IMG/VR virus record: IMGVR_UViG_3300020385_000035
Coordinates: 1-32,663 of that record
Length of the DNA: 32,663 bases
DNA from: a virus
Reading direction: 5' to 3' (one strand)
The notes beneath the pieces were generated by a model. That model was not told where the DNA came from, did not search any database, and saw nothing but the letters and a program-made list of their open reading frames with translations. Below are positions 1 through 11,800 of the stretch, piece by piece. Numbering within the stretch: the first letter of the stretch is position 1; the number at the start of each line of letters is the position of its first letter. Made by a program: the position numbers and the translations under genes.

Positions 1-272
1 AAAATCCTGCTGAACACAAGTCTCATAACTTGATTGAGTTGGAGAATGGTCAATATGCACTCTATCCAAACAATAGATTACGCATTTATGACAATAGTTT
101 AACACCAATGGAACCAAAGATGCCTGATTTCAAGGTATCAACGCAGTATTACCAGGTAGAAAATGGATTTGACCGACTCGGAATGGGTCGTGAAGACGAA
201 TATTTCTGGAAAACTGCTAAAGAAAGAATAAATACTGAAAACGAGGAGGAAAATGGGGAACTCACCAGTTGA
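1..272 (+). CDS. 3' end of an unrecognised phage protein (partial)
   Basis: The reading frame is open from the left edge (frame starting at base 3) to the TGA at 270-272, so this is the C-terminal end of a gene that begins outside the window. A TTG at 30 could serve as a start, but the frame continues upstream without a stop, so I prefer a truncated gene. About 89 residues are visible. They include YALYPNNRLRIYDNSLTP followed by a proline-rich stretch and an acidic C-terminus (NEEENGE). There is no signal peptide or membrane segment in the visible part. Its position just before gp25 suggests a baseplate or tail-assembly role. I do not recognise the family, and the function is unknown. The last 20 bases overlap the next gene. 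Confidence 0.7.
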   Translation, partial: NPAEHKSHNLIELENGQYALYPNNRLRIYDNSLTPMEPKMPDFKVSTQYYQVENGFDRLGMGREDEYFWKTAKERINTENEEENGELTS

Positions 273-474
273 TAGAGACACTGAATACATGAAAAAGATG
301 TGGGGAACGACTTGTTTGACCACAGATCATTGGGCACCACTGGGTGAATCACCTCAAGATACTCCTTTAGAGTTAAAAGAAGTGGTAAATGATGAAGCAA
401 AACCTATCGATAGTGGTAAAAAGCAAGTGCTTTCGGAAGAATCAGGTTATGATTCAATTCCAAATCGCTACTAA
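253..474 (+). CDS. Small unrecognised protein, 73 aa
   Basis: This short hydrophilic protein starts at ATG 253. A strong purine-rich ribosome-binding sequence (gaggagga, 243-250) lies immediately upstream, inside the end of the preceding gene, and the two genes overlap by 20 bases, which suggests translational coupling. The N-terminal half contains MKKMWGTTCLTTDHW and the C-terminal half is rich in Glu, Lys and Ser, with no membrane segment. I recognise no domain. The gene is followed by a 36-base gap with a late-promoter-like box and then gp25, so it is probably the last gene of an upstream late unit. Its reality rests on the good ribosome-binding site and the tight packing. Confidence 0.6.
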   Translation: MGNSPVDRDTEYMKKMWGTTCLTTDHWAPLGESPQDTPLELKEVVNDEAKPIDSGKKQVLSEESGYDSIPNRY

Positions 475-478
475 CCAT

Positions 479-486
479 TATAGATA
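479..486 (+). promoter_or_regulatory. Late promoter box (TATAGATA) before gp25
   Basis: TATAGATA differs at one position from the T4 late promoter consensus TATAAATA. It lies 24 bases upstream of the gp25 start, in one of only four intergenic gaps over 10 bases in this window. In T4 such boxes are recognised by the phage sigma-like gp55 with the gp45 clamp. The call is inferred from sequence and position. Confidence 0.5.
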
Positions 487-510
487 GTATGTTGAAGTGT
501 ATCGGAACAG

Positions 511-909
511 ATGCCAACTAAGCGTTCACGTAGTTTTAGGGATATAAGTCTATCTTTTAAACGCCACCCTATTACAAACGATGTAACAATCCTCAAAAAC
601 GAGGATGCGATTAAAAAATCCATTGTAAATCTCGTCCGAACTCAAATCGGAGAGAGATTTTTTAACGATCTCTTAGGAACATCTGTTGGCGATTCACTTT
701 TTGAATTAAATACATTTGAAAATGATGTATTAAGGGAAGAAATTATTGCATTAGTGAAGAATTTTGAACCCAGAGTCGAATTGACCAATGTTTTTATCGA
801 AGGTCAAGACGATACTAACAACTTATTCATTCAAATTGAGTATGACATCGTTGGATTACCACTTCCCACACAAGCAATAGAGTTTATCTTACAACCTTCT
901 AGGGTATAA
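511..909 (+). CDS. 25: gp25-like baseplate wedge protein
   Basis: This 132-residue protein belongs to the GPW/gp25 family of contractile-tail baseplate wedge components, and its length equals that of T4 gp25 as I recall it. In T4, gp25 sits in the wedge next to gp6 and gp53 and contacts the start of the sheath; it resembles lysozyme in fold but has no known enzyme activity in phage. Visible support is an N-terminal FRDISLSFKRHPITND stretch, the central IVNLVRTQIGERFF helix, and the family hallmark EPR in NFEPRVELTNV (about residues 89-99). The downstream gp6 gene starts in the stop codon of this one (TAATG), which is typical of co-translated wedge partners. A late-promoter-like box lies 24 bases upstream. 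Confidence 0.93.
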   Translation: MPTKRSRSFRDISLSFKRHPITNDVTILKNEDAIKKSIVNLVRTQIGERFFNDLLGTSVGDSLFELNTFENDVLREEIIALVKNFEPRVELTNVFIEGQDDTNNLFIQIEYDIVGLPLPTQAIEFILQPSRV

Positions 910-2828
910 TGGCATTCAATCAGTTTACCAATCTCGATTTTAATGATATCCGAGAGCAGATAAAGGATTATCTGAGGTCGAATAGTAATTTTACGGACTT
1001 TGACTTTGAAGGATCTAATTTTTCGATCTTAATTGATACGTTAGCATATAATTCATACATTACTGCCTACAATACAAGTATGGCAGTGAACGAATCGTTC
1101 ATTGATAGTGCGACATTGAGAGAAAATGTCGTATCTTTAGCAAGAAATATTGGATATGTCCCCAGATCGAAGAAAGCAGCAGTTGCAAGGATCACTTTTA
1201 CCGTAGGTCCAACACCAAAACTCGGTAGATCCGTCACATTGAAGAAAGGTGTTGTTGCATTAGGCGCTGCAAACAATGCAAACTACATTTTTTCAATTCC
1301 AGAGGACATTACAGTAACTCCAAACTCTTCAGGAGTTGCAGTTTTCAGTAATATTGAGATTTTTGAAGGAAATGTACTGAAAAAGACATTCCTTGCCGAT
1401 GATTCTCAACCGGATCAGAAATATATCTTACCAAATAGCAATATTGACACCTCTACTATTCGTGTTCAGACAGTTGCGACTGCAATAGAGGAATATACGC
1501 CATATACAAACATTTTTAATGTCAAATCCGACACTCGTTTGTACCTTGTACAAGAAATTGCGGATGAAAAATACCAAATTCTCTTCGGAGACAACATTTT
1601 AGGTAAAAAACCACCCAATGGAAGCAAAATTGAGGTCACTTACCTTGAGACAAGTGGTGAGGCAGCAAATGGTGCAATCAATTTCACCTTTAGTGGTCAA
1701 TTAGTCCAAAGAACGGAAGGAAGAGACAAAAATGTAACTGCTGGTATCTCCGCTATAACGACCCTACAAGCGGCAGAACAGGGTGATGACATAGAAAGTA
1801 TTGATACCATCAAATACCTTGCTCCTAGGGTCTATGCATCGCAGTATAGAGCGGTTACTGCCAATGATTACACTAGTTTGATTCCCTCCCTATACCCTAA
1901 CGTCGAATCTGTATCTGCATATGGCGGTGAAGAACTTGATCCACCAGAATTCGGTAAAGTTTTTATTACAATCAAACCAAAGAATGGTGATTTCCTCTCT
2001 GACATAGCAAAAAACACTATCAAGAGTAAATTGAAGGAGTACACCATTGCTGGTATCAGACAAGAGTTCTTAGACCTGAAATACCTATTTGTGGAGTATG
2101 ACTCTACTGTTTCATATGATCCTGGAACTGTCACAAACACTCAGGATCTGTTCACAAGAGTTTCAAATGCAATTGTAAATTACTCCAAGTCAACTGATAT
2201 CAATTCTTTTGGTGGAAGACTGAAGTATAGCAAACTTCTTCGTCAAATTGATGATGTTGATGCTGGTATTACTTCAAATATCACTAATCTTGTAATGAGA
2301 AGGAATTTGGTCCCTGCATTTGATCAACTTGCCAATTATGAACTCTGCTATGCAAATCAATTCCATGTTGAGGTAGAAGGATTCAATGTTAGGTCTTCAG
2401 GATTCACAGTTGAGGGTATTGATGGAACTCTTTTCTTAACTGATGTACCTGATACCGATATTACCATTCCCGGAAGACCAGTTCAAGTGGCACCGACGAC
2501 TGGATCCATGTCAGTTATCAGATTAAACGATAGTAATCAAGTTACTACTGTTATTGAGAATGCTGGAACCGTCGATTATGTAAAAGGTGAGATTATTCTC
2601 TTCCCGATCAATATTACAACGACAGTTCTTGAGAATCGAATTGAAATTGGTGTTACACCAGAATCCAATGATATCATCGCAAAAGAGAACCTTTATATTG
2701 TCCTAGATACTACAGGAAAAAGTGTTTTAACATTAAAAGAAGATTTGATCACTTCAGGATCAAGTAGATCTGGTAGAAGTTACACACCTCCTTCAAGTTA
2801 CACTAGCAGCACGAAATTTACTCGATAA
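909..2828 (+). CDS. 6: gp6-like baseplate wedge protein
   Basis: This 639-residue protein is close to the T4 gp6 length of about 660. gp6 dimers form the inner ring that joins the baseplate wedges, and the family is related to the phage P2 J protein. The N-terminus, with FTNLDFNDIREQIKDYLRS, the FEGSNFSILIDTLAYNSYI segment (about residues 34-52) and NESFIDSATLRENVVSLAR, is characteristic of gp6/J-type proteins. The middle contains YQILFGDNILGKKPPNGSKI, also typical of the family. The C-terminus ends in a Ser-rich tail (GSSRSGRSYTPPSSYTSS). The start overlaps the gp25 stop by one base. The gp7-like giant gene begins 3 bases after the stop. Confidence 0.93.
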   Translation: MAFNQFTNLDFNDIREQIKDYLRSNSNFTDFDFEGSNFSILIDTLAYNSYITAYNTSMAVNESFIDSATLRENVVSLARNIGYVPRSKKAAVARITFTVGPTPKLGRSVTLKKGVVALGAANNANYIFSIPEDITVTPNSSGVAVFSNIEIFEGNVLKKTFLADDSQPDQKYILPNSNIDTSTIRVQTVATAIEEYTPYTNIFNVKSDTRLYLVQEIADEKYQILFGDNILGKKPPNGSKIEVTYLETSGEAANGAINFTFSGQLVQRTEGRDKNVTAGISAITTLQAAEQGDDIESIDTIKYLAPRVYASQYRAVTANDYTSLIPSLYPNVESVSAYGGEELDPPEFGKVFITIKPKNGDFLSDIAKNTIKSKLKEYTIAGIRQEFLDLKYLFVEYDSTVSYDPGTVTNTQDLFTRVSNAIVNYSKSTDINSFGGRLKYSKLLRQIDDVDAGITSNITNLVMRRNLVPAFDQLANYELCYANQFHVEVEGFNVRSSGFTVEGIDGTLFLTDVPDTDITIPGRPVQVAPTTGSMSVIRLNDSNQVTTVIENAGTVDYVKGEIILFPINITTTVLENRIEIGVTPESNDIIAKENLYIVLDTTGKSVLTLKEDLITSGSSRSGRSYTPPSSYTSSTKFTR

Positions 2829-2831
2829 GAA

Positions 2832-5800
2832 ATGTCAGATAGTAAAGTAAAAATCTCCAATATTCTGGAAAGTCAACTTCCAGAATTTATTTTAGATGAC
2901 AATCCACTCTTCAAAGAGTTTTTGGAGCAATACTATCTGTCTCAGGAACATGAGTACGGAACAACTTATCTTGCAGAGAATATTGCAGAGTTAAAGAATA
3001 TTGACAGTTATGTAGATCTTAAATTTACTGCAACTACACCAAAACTAGTCAAATCTATTGAAAACCTTGATGATACTATTGAAGTATCCAATCATTTAGG
3101 ATTTTTGCCTAAAAATGGACTTGTAAAGATTGGTAATGAAATTTTTACATATACTGGTAAATCAACCTATGCCCAGAAGGTCATGGGGTATGATGCGTCT
3201 ACCAATACCATCAAATTATCCTCCACTGTAGGTTTACAGTCGTTTAGATCTCAAACTATTACATTTTCGACTGCATTTTCAAATGTTGTTGCTGGTCAAA
3301 CGTATTTTGTCACCGAGGTTAAAGACTCAAACAACATCACAATCTCTGATGACCCTATTACTCTTGATGATGTATTGAATCTTGCTGTTGCTTCCCCTGG
3401 AACTGTAGGCGAGAAGGAAGCACTAGACAGATTCCTGACAGGCACTACAGCATTAAGTCAAGATCGTAAATTCGATCTCGAAGATCTCCCCAATGCAATT
3501 AATTTTGCATTTACTGGGTGCATCAGAGGGTTCTCAGGTATTGATAATGTCAGTGATGGCGAGTTCTTAAACTTCAATATTAGTCAAACTGCATCTCATG
3601 ATGTAGGAACACCTCTCACTAATCTTGGATTAGTATTCTTAGCAGAATTTTTCAAGAAGTTTAAGAAAATATTCTTACCTGGAATTGAAAATAGACAATT
3701 CCAAAGCGTTAACATTGATAATATTCTCTCAAGAGCAAGAGACTTCTATAGTTCAAAGGGAACTGACACTTCTTTGAAGATTCTCTTCTCTGTTCTTTTT
3801 GGAAAGTTAGTTGAAATTATAAAACCATTCGACAATACCATTCAGGCATCAACTGCTGATTTCTCACTTTCAGATGTCATAGTTGTCGAAACTATTAGTG
3901 GAAATACAACAAACCTAGGAGAAACGACTGTATTACAAGGAAATGTCGATAATCCAACTGCCAAGGGTATCGTTTCGAGAGTTGAACGCATACTTGTGGA
4001 CGGAAAGAATTTCCATAAGTTATACTTCCCCAAAGGCACTATTGAGAATAAGTTCAATGTCAGTAAAAAGACGAAAGTCTTAGGAGTTGGTTCTACAACT
4101 GGAACTCTGACCGTAGATTCAACTGTTGGATTCCCAGAAAAGGGTATATTCCTTACTCCAGACTTAGCAGAAGTTAGTTATGGACGTAAAAGTTATAACC
4201 AGTTCTTTGATTGTGTAGGACTGGTCAATACTCTTATTGAGAATGATCCTATTACTGATGGAAAGTATATTTTTGGTTACGAGGACAATGACATCAATAA
4301 ACTCGTTACAATGCGAGTTGTTGGCACCATTGTAGGAGTTTCAAGCAACAAAGATACCACCAGTCAGTTTAGGAAAGGAGATATTCTGACTGTAAAGCAT
4401 CTTGGAGATAAAGTAGAAGAATCAGATGTTAAATTTAATAGATGGTTCTATAACAATGTAGTAGTTACAGATGTTCTACCATTAACAGTCAATGGAAAAG
4501 ACATTGTAACTCCAGTTGATCACTTTTTGAACAAAAATGACAGAGTAGATATTATATTAGAAAATGATAAGAGTGTTGTAGAAACAAATGCTAAGGTCAA
4601 CGAAGTTTCCACCAGAAGAAACATTGCATTTACTGGTATTACTACCCTTAGCGCAAATACAAATTATCTTATCAAGAAAAAACTTGATTTTGTAAATTCA
4701 AACCTCAGCAATGGCGATATTTTATCAAATATCCAAAATACCTTTGTCGATAAAGATAAGAACGCATATGTTGCATTTTCGGGACTTCCTGGTTACGACA
4801 GTGTAGAACTTACTGATAGATCTAAGACATTTAATGATACCAATATAGATGAATCTACAGATACAATCACTATCAGTGATCATAATTTCAAAACTGGTGA
4901 ACAGGTATATTATGAGGTAACTTCTGGAACTTCTGGTATTGCGGAAGGAAACTATATTGTTTCCACAGTTGATGCCAACAATATTAAATTGTCATTTAGT
5001 TCTACTTCTCTTGATAAAGCAATTTTTGTTGACATTGCAAGTATTGGATCTTCTAGTACTCATAAACTAACTCCAAGTTCTTTATTTGGATCAAGTTTAT
5101 CTAATCAAAATAATTTTAAGAGAATCTTCAAAACTCCAAAACCAGCGACCAAACATAACGATATTGTTGGACCAATTGGTGTTGCTCTGAATGGTATTGA
5201 ATTTGAATCCCCAGTTTCAGAAGATTCAATTTTTTATGGTCAAATTGAGAAAGTCAATATTCTGAATCCTGGATCTGAGTTTGATATTGTAAATTCACCA
5301 CAAATCGGAATTGCAGATACTAACGGAAGTAGTGGTGCTGTTATTGTAGGTAACTTCTCTGGAAAAGTTGAGGATGTTATTGTTACTTCTCCTGGTTTCA
5401 ATTTTAAAGATACCCCTACTGTAAAAATTACCGGAGGAAATGGAACAGAAGCACTTGCTGAAGCAAGAATGAGAGGATTGACTTATTCTGAGTCTTTCGT
5501 TGATTCTGCACGAGGTAATCAACAATCAGATACGATTCAAATAGCAAATCACAGATTTTTAGATGGAGAAGAAATTATATACTCTTCCACTGGAAATCCT
5601 ATTGGTATTGGAAGTACTAATGTTGGATTTAGTACCGATAAACTGACATCTGGTGCAGTATACTTTATTGCAAAGATTAACGACAACGAAGTTTCACTTG
5701 CTGTCTCAAAAACGCTAGCGTTAAGCAAAACGAGTCTAATTGACATGAATGCTTTTGGAAATGGCGTTCATAAGTTCACATCAAGATTAAACAGAAAAAT

Positions 5801-8800
5801 TATTGATGACATTAATATCATTAGTTCTACTGATGATTTTGCAAACAAGAAAGTAATTGTAGATGCTGTAGCATGGCCACCGGCAGATCAAAGGAATCTT
5901 TATAGTTCTTTCGTTGGTGTCAATACACGATCTAATTACATCTATGCAAGAGATCACCATTTCAAAACTGGCGATAATATTGAATATTCATTTGATGGCA
6001 CTACTATTGCAGGATTATCGACAACAGCAAATTACAAAGTAACTGTCTTAGATAAAGATAGATTTGTTCTAAGCGAAGCAGGAACACCAACCGCTATCAG
6101 TAGTGTTAATTTCAACAATAAGGACTTTGTAAACATTACCAGTGTGGGTGTAGGTACACATACATTCCGGTATCCACCAATTGCCATCACAATCAATGGT
6201 CTTGTTTCCACTGGAGATACTAGTGTAACTGCCTCTTACTATAACGCTACTGGAGTTCCTGTGGTCCGTGGAAGTCTCCAGAGTGTATTCATCAGAAGTG
6301 GTGGTGTTGGATATGGTGTATCTGATATCATTAATTACCAAAAAGACATTGATATTAAAGTTGATACAGGAAAAGAAGGAATTATCAGAGTCATCATTGA
6401 AAATGGAATAATTACTTCAGCATATGTTGCAAATTCAGGTTCAGGGTATACCTCTCCACCATCAATTAATGTTGTTGGTACAGGTACATTAGCAAAACTG
6501 ACTGCTACTATTGTAGATGGTTCTATAACTGCAGTCACAGTTGCCAATGGTGGTAGTGGGTATGATTCAACAACGAGAGTTGACGTAATCCCGACTGGTC
6601 GTGATGCAAAATTAAATGCGGAAGTTCATGAGTGGAAATTGAATAATGTTGAGAGATACAGAGAAGCACTCCAACTTGATAATCCCGGAATACTCAAAAA
6701 AGACAGACTCAATAGAGAACTAGTTCAAACTAAATCTAGTGGTAGCACTAGTTCCAAGTTAGTTGGTTTTTACCCCGGAGCATTTTATCGTCAATTGTTG
6801 AATGATAATGTTGATGTTAACGCAGATGAAAATGTTAAAGATTTTTCACACTCCCCGATAGTTGGATGGGCATACGATGGTAATCCAATCTATGGTCCAT
6901 ATGGGCATGCAAATGCAATCTTTGATGGCGCTGCTACTGGTGGAAATAAAAAGATATTGTCAAGTTATGAACTTGATCCAGAAACCTCAAATGCATTGAG
7001 ACCATCAGGATTCCCTTCCAAAACATTCACTCAGGACTTTGTTTATAAAGCGAGTGGAGATCTGGATGAATTTAATGGAAGATTCTGCAAAACTCCAGAA
7101 TTCCCCGAAGGAACATATGCATACTTCTCGACATTAAATCTTTCTGGTGAACTTGTATATCCATATATTACAAAGTCACATTACAACGAAACTGACGCAT
7201 TTAACTATAATTCTTCTATTGATCAAAGAGATCTTGTCATAAATGATGGATCATATAAGAGGAATGTAACTCACCTTGGGATTAATGATTCATTCAGAGA
7301 TTATCCATTCATCTCTGAAACCATGATAGGAAAGGCAAGAGTTGATGTGGAATCGATTAAATCTTCCAGAATAAATTCCATCAATGTTCTCGAATCTGGT
7401 TTTGACTACAAAGTTGGTGAACAAGTTAATTTTAGTGCAACATCAATTGATGCAGAAATTGGCGAAGTTTTAGGTGATCCTATTATCTCCATAGGAACCA
7501 GCGAGACTGTACTAAAAAATACTATTTTTAGTGTAAGAGGTAATGTAGTAACCGGTGTTACTACAATTCCACATGGTTTCCTTGATGGTGATACCATTGA
7601 AATTTCTGGTATTGGTTCTGCAACTTATAAGAACATTGAAGGTTTCCCTGTGATTGGAGTGGGAACAGTTTTAACTGACATGAAAGTTGCTGTTGCTGCC
7701 ACTTCAGCAACAGGCATTAGTACGGTAATTTCATTAAGTGCTTCTACATTTACAGAAAAATTTGTACCTGATGATATTATCAAGGTTGGTAATGAGTTAA
7801 TGAAGATCGTTAGTATTGATACGGTCAACAACAGATATAGAGTTACAAGACTTGTCAACGATAGTACTGCTAGTACCCATAATGTGGGAGATTTAGTAGT
7901 TAAACAACCTGTAACCTTTAACTTCCTCATGAGTAAGAAGGTACAAAATAAGAACTTAACTATTCCATATAAACAAACCTTTGATATCTCTGCTGTTGGT
8001 ATTGGTTCTACTGCTAAGTCAGTTGTTGTTGGACAGATTGGAGATGCAGATCTTTCAGTTGATATTCCCGCTAGAGCGATTTTCCTACAAAATCACCAAT
8101 TCAAAACTGGTGATGAACTAAGTATTGTTTCTGTAGGAGGAACAATCTTTGCTTCTACAACTGCTGCATTGGGAAATGCTTATGATATTTCTACAGGTAG
8201 TCTCTTTGCAGTCAATGTAGGAACTGATTTCATTGGACTCGCAACTTCTAAGGCATTCGTTGGTATCAATTCCACTCTCTTCTTTACTAGCAGCAGTAGT
8301 GGAAAGAGTCATACATTAGCACAGGTGAAAGATAACATTACAGGTACTGTTAGAAAGGTAACTGCTAGAGTTGTAACTGAAAATAATCATAGATTACAAA
8401 AAGGAGATGACGTTAGATTCCATATAACACCCAATGCTGATCAAGAGTTTGTACTCAGGTTCAATCCAACTCTGAAGAAATTAGTTGTCAACCCCAAGAC
8501 TTTTGCTTCTGCTGGAATTGGAACTGATATTGCATTAGAAAATCATGGATTAAAAACTGGAGATCTTGTCGTTTATGTAAATGCTGTTGGTGTTGCAACA
8601 CCTCTGCAAAACAATAGACAGTATTATGCAATTAGGATAGATGATGATAGGTTTAGACTTGCAGATTCCAAAACTGATGCATTAGCATTCCCATTCCAGA
8701 ATATCACTATAACTGAACAAGGATCTGGAACTCATGAAATTTCAAAGGTAAATCCAAAGTTAGACGTCCTAAATGGCGGAAGAATAGTACTGAATGTTGA

Positions 8801-11800
8801 AGATACAAGTCTTGCAGGATTTGGTATCAGTTTCTACAATGATCAAACATTCCAATCCAAATATGAATCTACTCTGATTAAGAGTGAGGGACAAATTGGT
8901 GATGGTGCTTCTGGATCACGAATTCTAGTTGATGTAAACAAAAATACTCCACCTAGTTTCTACTACAGAATTGAAGGTAGGGATAACAAATTTACAGACA
9001 CACATCCATCATCTGTAGACGAATCCGTAGATAATTATTCTAACATCCGTATAGTGGACTCCAAGTTCAATCAGAACTATACACTCACATCGGTTGGTTC
9101 TACAGTCTTTAATTTTACTGTAGTTGGATCTGCTGAAACAACATCATATGTTCCTGCAGGATTTAGTACAGGATTCTATTCTACTAGTTCGTCAACTGCA
9201 TTTGGTGGAATTCATTCAGTCAAAGTGATAAATGCTGGTGTCAATATTCAAGATTTCCCAGCATACACATCTGTAGGAACTACTACAGGAATTGGTGCAA
9301 GGTTTGAATTAACAGACACAGACATCGGTGAAATTGTAGATGGAACAATTATTGATTCTGGTGTTGAATTTTCAGAGGATAATACTCTTAAACCAGAAGC
9401 AGATAGTTCGCTTGTTTTACAACTTGAAAACAATAGAACACTGGCAGAAGTTGGTATCGTCACTAGTGGAAGTAATTACAATGTCCCACCAACAGTAATT
9501 GCAATTGGAAATGATAGTATCGTTACAAAAGCGACACTTGAAGGTAATGCTGTTGGAAAGGTCGAAGTTATTTCCAGTGACAGTAATCTAAGAGAAGATC
9601 TTAGAATTATTGCAACTAATAACTCAAATGGAATTGGTGTTGTTAATGCTACTTCTAATTCACAGGTGAATGAACTCCAACTTAGATCACCTGATGCTGG
9701 TAATGGATTTGGAGCGAACTTCCCATTTGAATTAGGAGATGAAGTTTTTGTTGAAAATGTACAAATTACAAATGCTGGATCAGCAGATGGATATAATTCA
9801 AGTGATTATGGTTTCAGAACTTTTATTGTAACCGCTCGTAATACTTCTGCCGGAACTGAAAGTATTAGTTACTCAATTAATGGTATAGGCAATACTGGTG
9901 GTACTTACGATATCTCCCAAAGCGCACAATTTGGTAGAGTTATTAAAGTAAGTGATTTGGCAACATTTGAACCAAAATTCTCAGCAATACGATTTGCAGA
10001 AGGTGAAAAGGTTGTTGATATCGATAACTCAAAAAATAATACAGATATATCTGGTGTTGTAGCATCGAATGGTTTCAGTGAGGAATCTGGTATATTAAGA
10101 CTCAATGAAGTCAACGGAGAGTTCAAAAAAGGAACAGTCATTCGTGGCGTTGTGGGTAACTTCAAAGCAGTTGTCACTAAGGTCAATAAATTCGACTTCA
10201 ATTTAGATGTAGGAAGTACTGCAGGAGATTCTGGAGTATGGAAAGATGATGTTGGAAAATTAAGTGATAGTCTCCAAAGACTTCATGATAATGATTACTA
10301 TCAAAGATTCTCTTATAGTATTCGTGGTGAAGTCGAATTGGACAAATGGAAAGAGACCGTTGATAGTTTAAATCACACTGCTGGGTATAAAAATTTCTCA
10401 GATCTGCAGATCATTTCAACACCAGTCAAGAAAGCAGAAGTAAAAATCGGAGTTGGTGAGACTAACTTCAATGCTATCATCAATAGTTCATCATCAGTAC
10501 ATTCAAGATTGAGTTATGACCTTGCATCTGAAGACACAGAAGCAAGAAATCTCTCAAAAATTATCAAATTTGATTCTAAGGTGATCACTGACTTTAATGA
10601 ATCTAGAACTAATAAAGTTCTGCTTATAGATGACATTAGTCCTCAGTTTACTGGTGTTGGAAATAGTGCCGGTCAACTTGTTGGTTTAAGTACTTTCACT
10701 ATACTCAACCAGGGTAATAGTATTCTCCATCACGTTGTTAATCCTGAAACTGATATTAGTACTAGCACTCACATAATTTCAATTACAGATCACAACTTTA
10801 ACACTGGTGAAGAACTTGTATATGATGCAACTAACTCCGGTATTAATACTGGATCACCTATTACCATCAGTTCTATTAATGTTCCTGGTATTGGTGCCAC
10901 TACTATTCTCCCAGAAACGGTATTTGCAATCAATGACAACTCTAATGGTATAAAAGTTGCTGTCAGTAGAACAGATGCACTTGCAGGAACTTCTGTGACA
11001 TTTGTTAGTGTCGCAGGAATTGGGTCAACTCAATCCTTCTCAACAGAGGGTGAACTTGCAACTAGTAGAAGTATTATCACGATTGATAATATTATTCAAA
11101 GTCCCGTTGCAAGAAAACCAGTAGGGGTCGCCATTACTATGGTAGATGCCGTTGGAATTGGTTCAACTCAGATTAAAGTAAGTGATGTATCTAAGATTGG
11201 AGGTAAATCTTTACTTCGTTTCGGTGATGGAGAAATTGTTAAAGTGGATCTGGTGGGCGTAGGGGCGACCAATATTCTCAATGTTCAGCGTGGAGCAATG
11301 GGTACTGTTGCTGCTGCATACCCTGTTGGCACCGCTAGTAGCGTCGTCTCAGGGGACTATAGAATCAAACAGGGTAGGATTTATTTCAGTGATGTACCAT
11401 ATGGACCTACAGGAGTTGCTGGTATAACGACTACATCGACTTTCACTGGAAGAATCTTCTACAGACAGTCATATGTTGAAAATGTAATTCTTGACGATAT
11501 CTCAGAATCATTTGACGGTGCCACTGACCAGTTCCCTCTCATTAGTAGTGGTGTTGCAGTGACCGGTATCACTACTCACCATGGCGCTTTCTTGATTAAC
11601 AATATCTTCCAAAAACCATTCCTTTCACCGATTGGTGGTATTGCTGTTGCCGACTTCACACTTCAGAAGACTGATGATGGAGAGGATATTGATTTTACTG
11701 GAACACCAGTGGTCAGAGATCTTCCTAAGGGTGGCATAATTAATGAGTTTGTAGTTGGAGTTGGCAGTGGATATCAAGTTCCAACTCGTGCTATTGGTGC

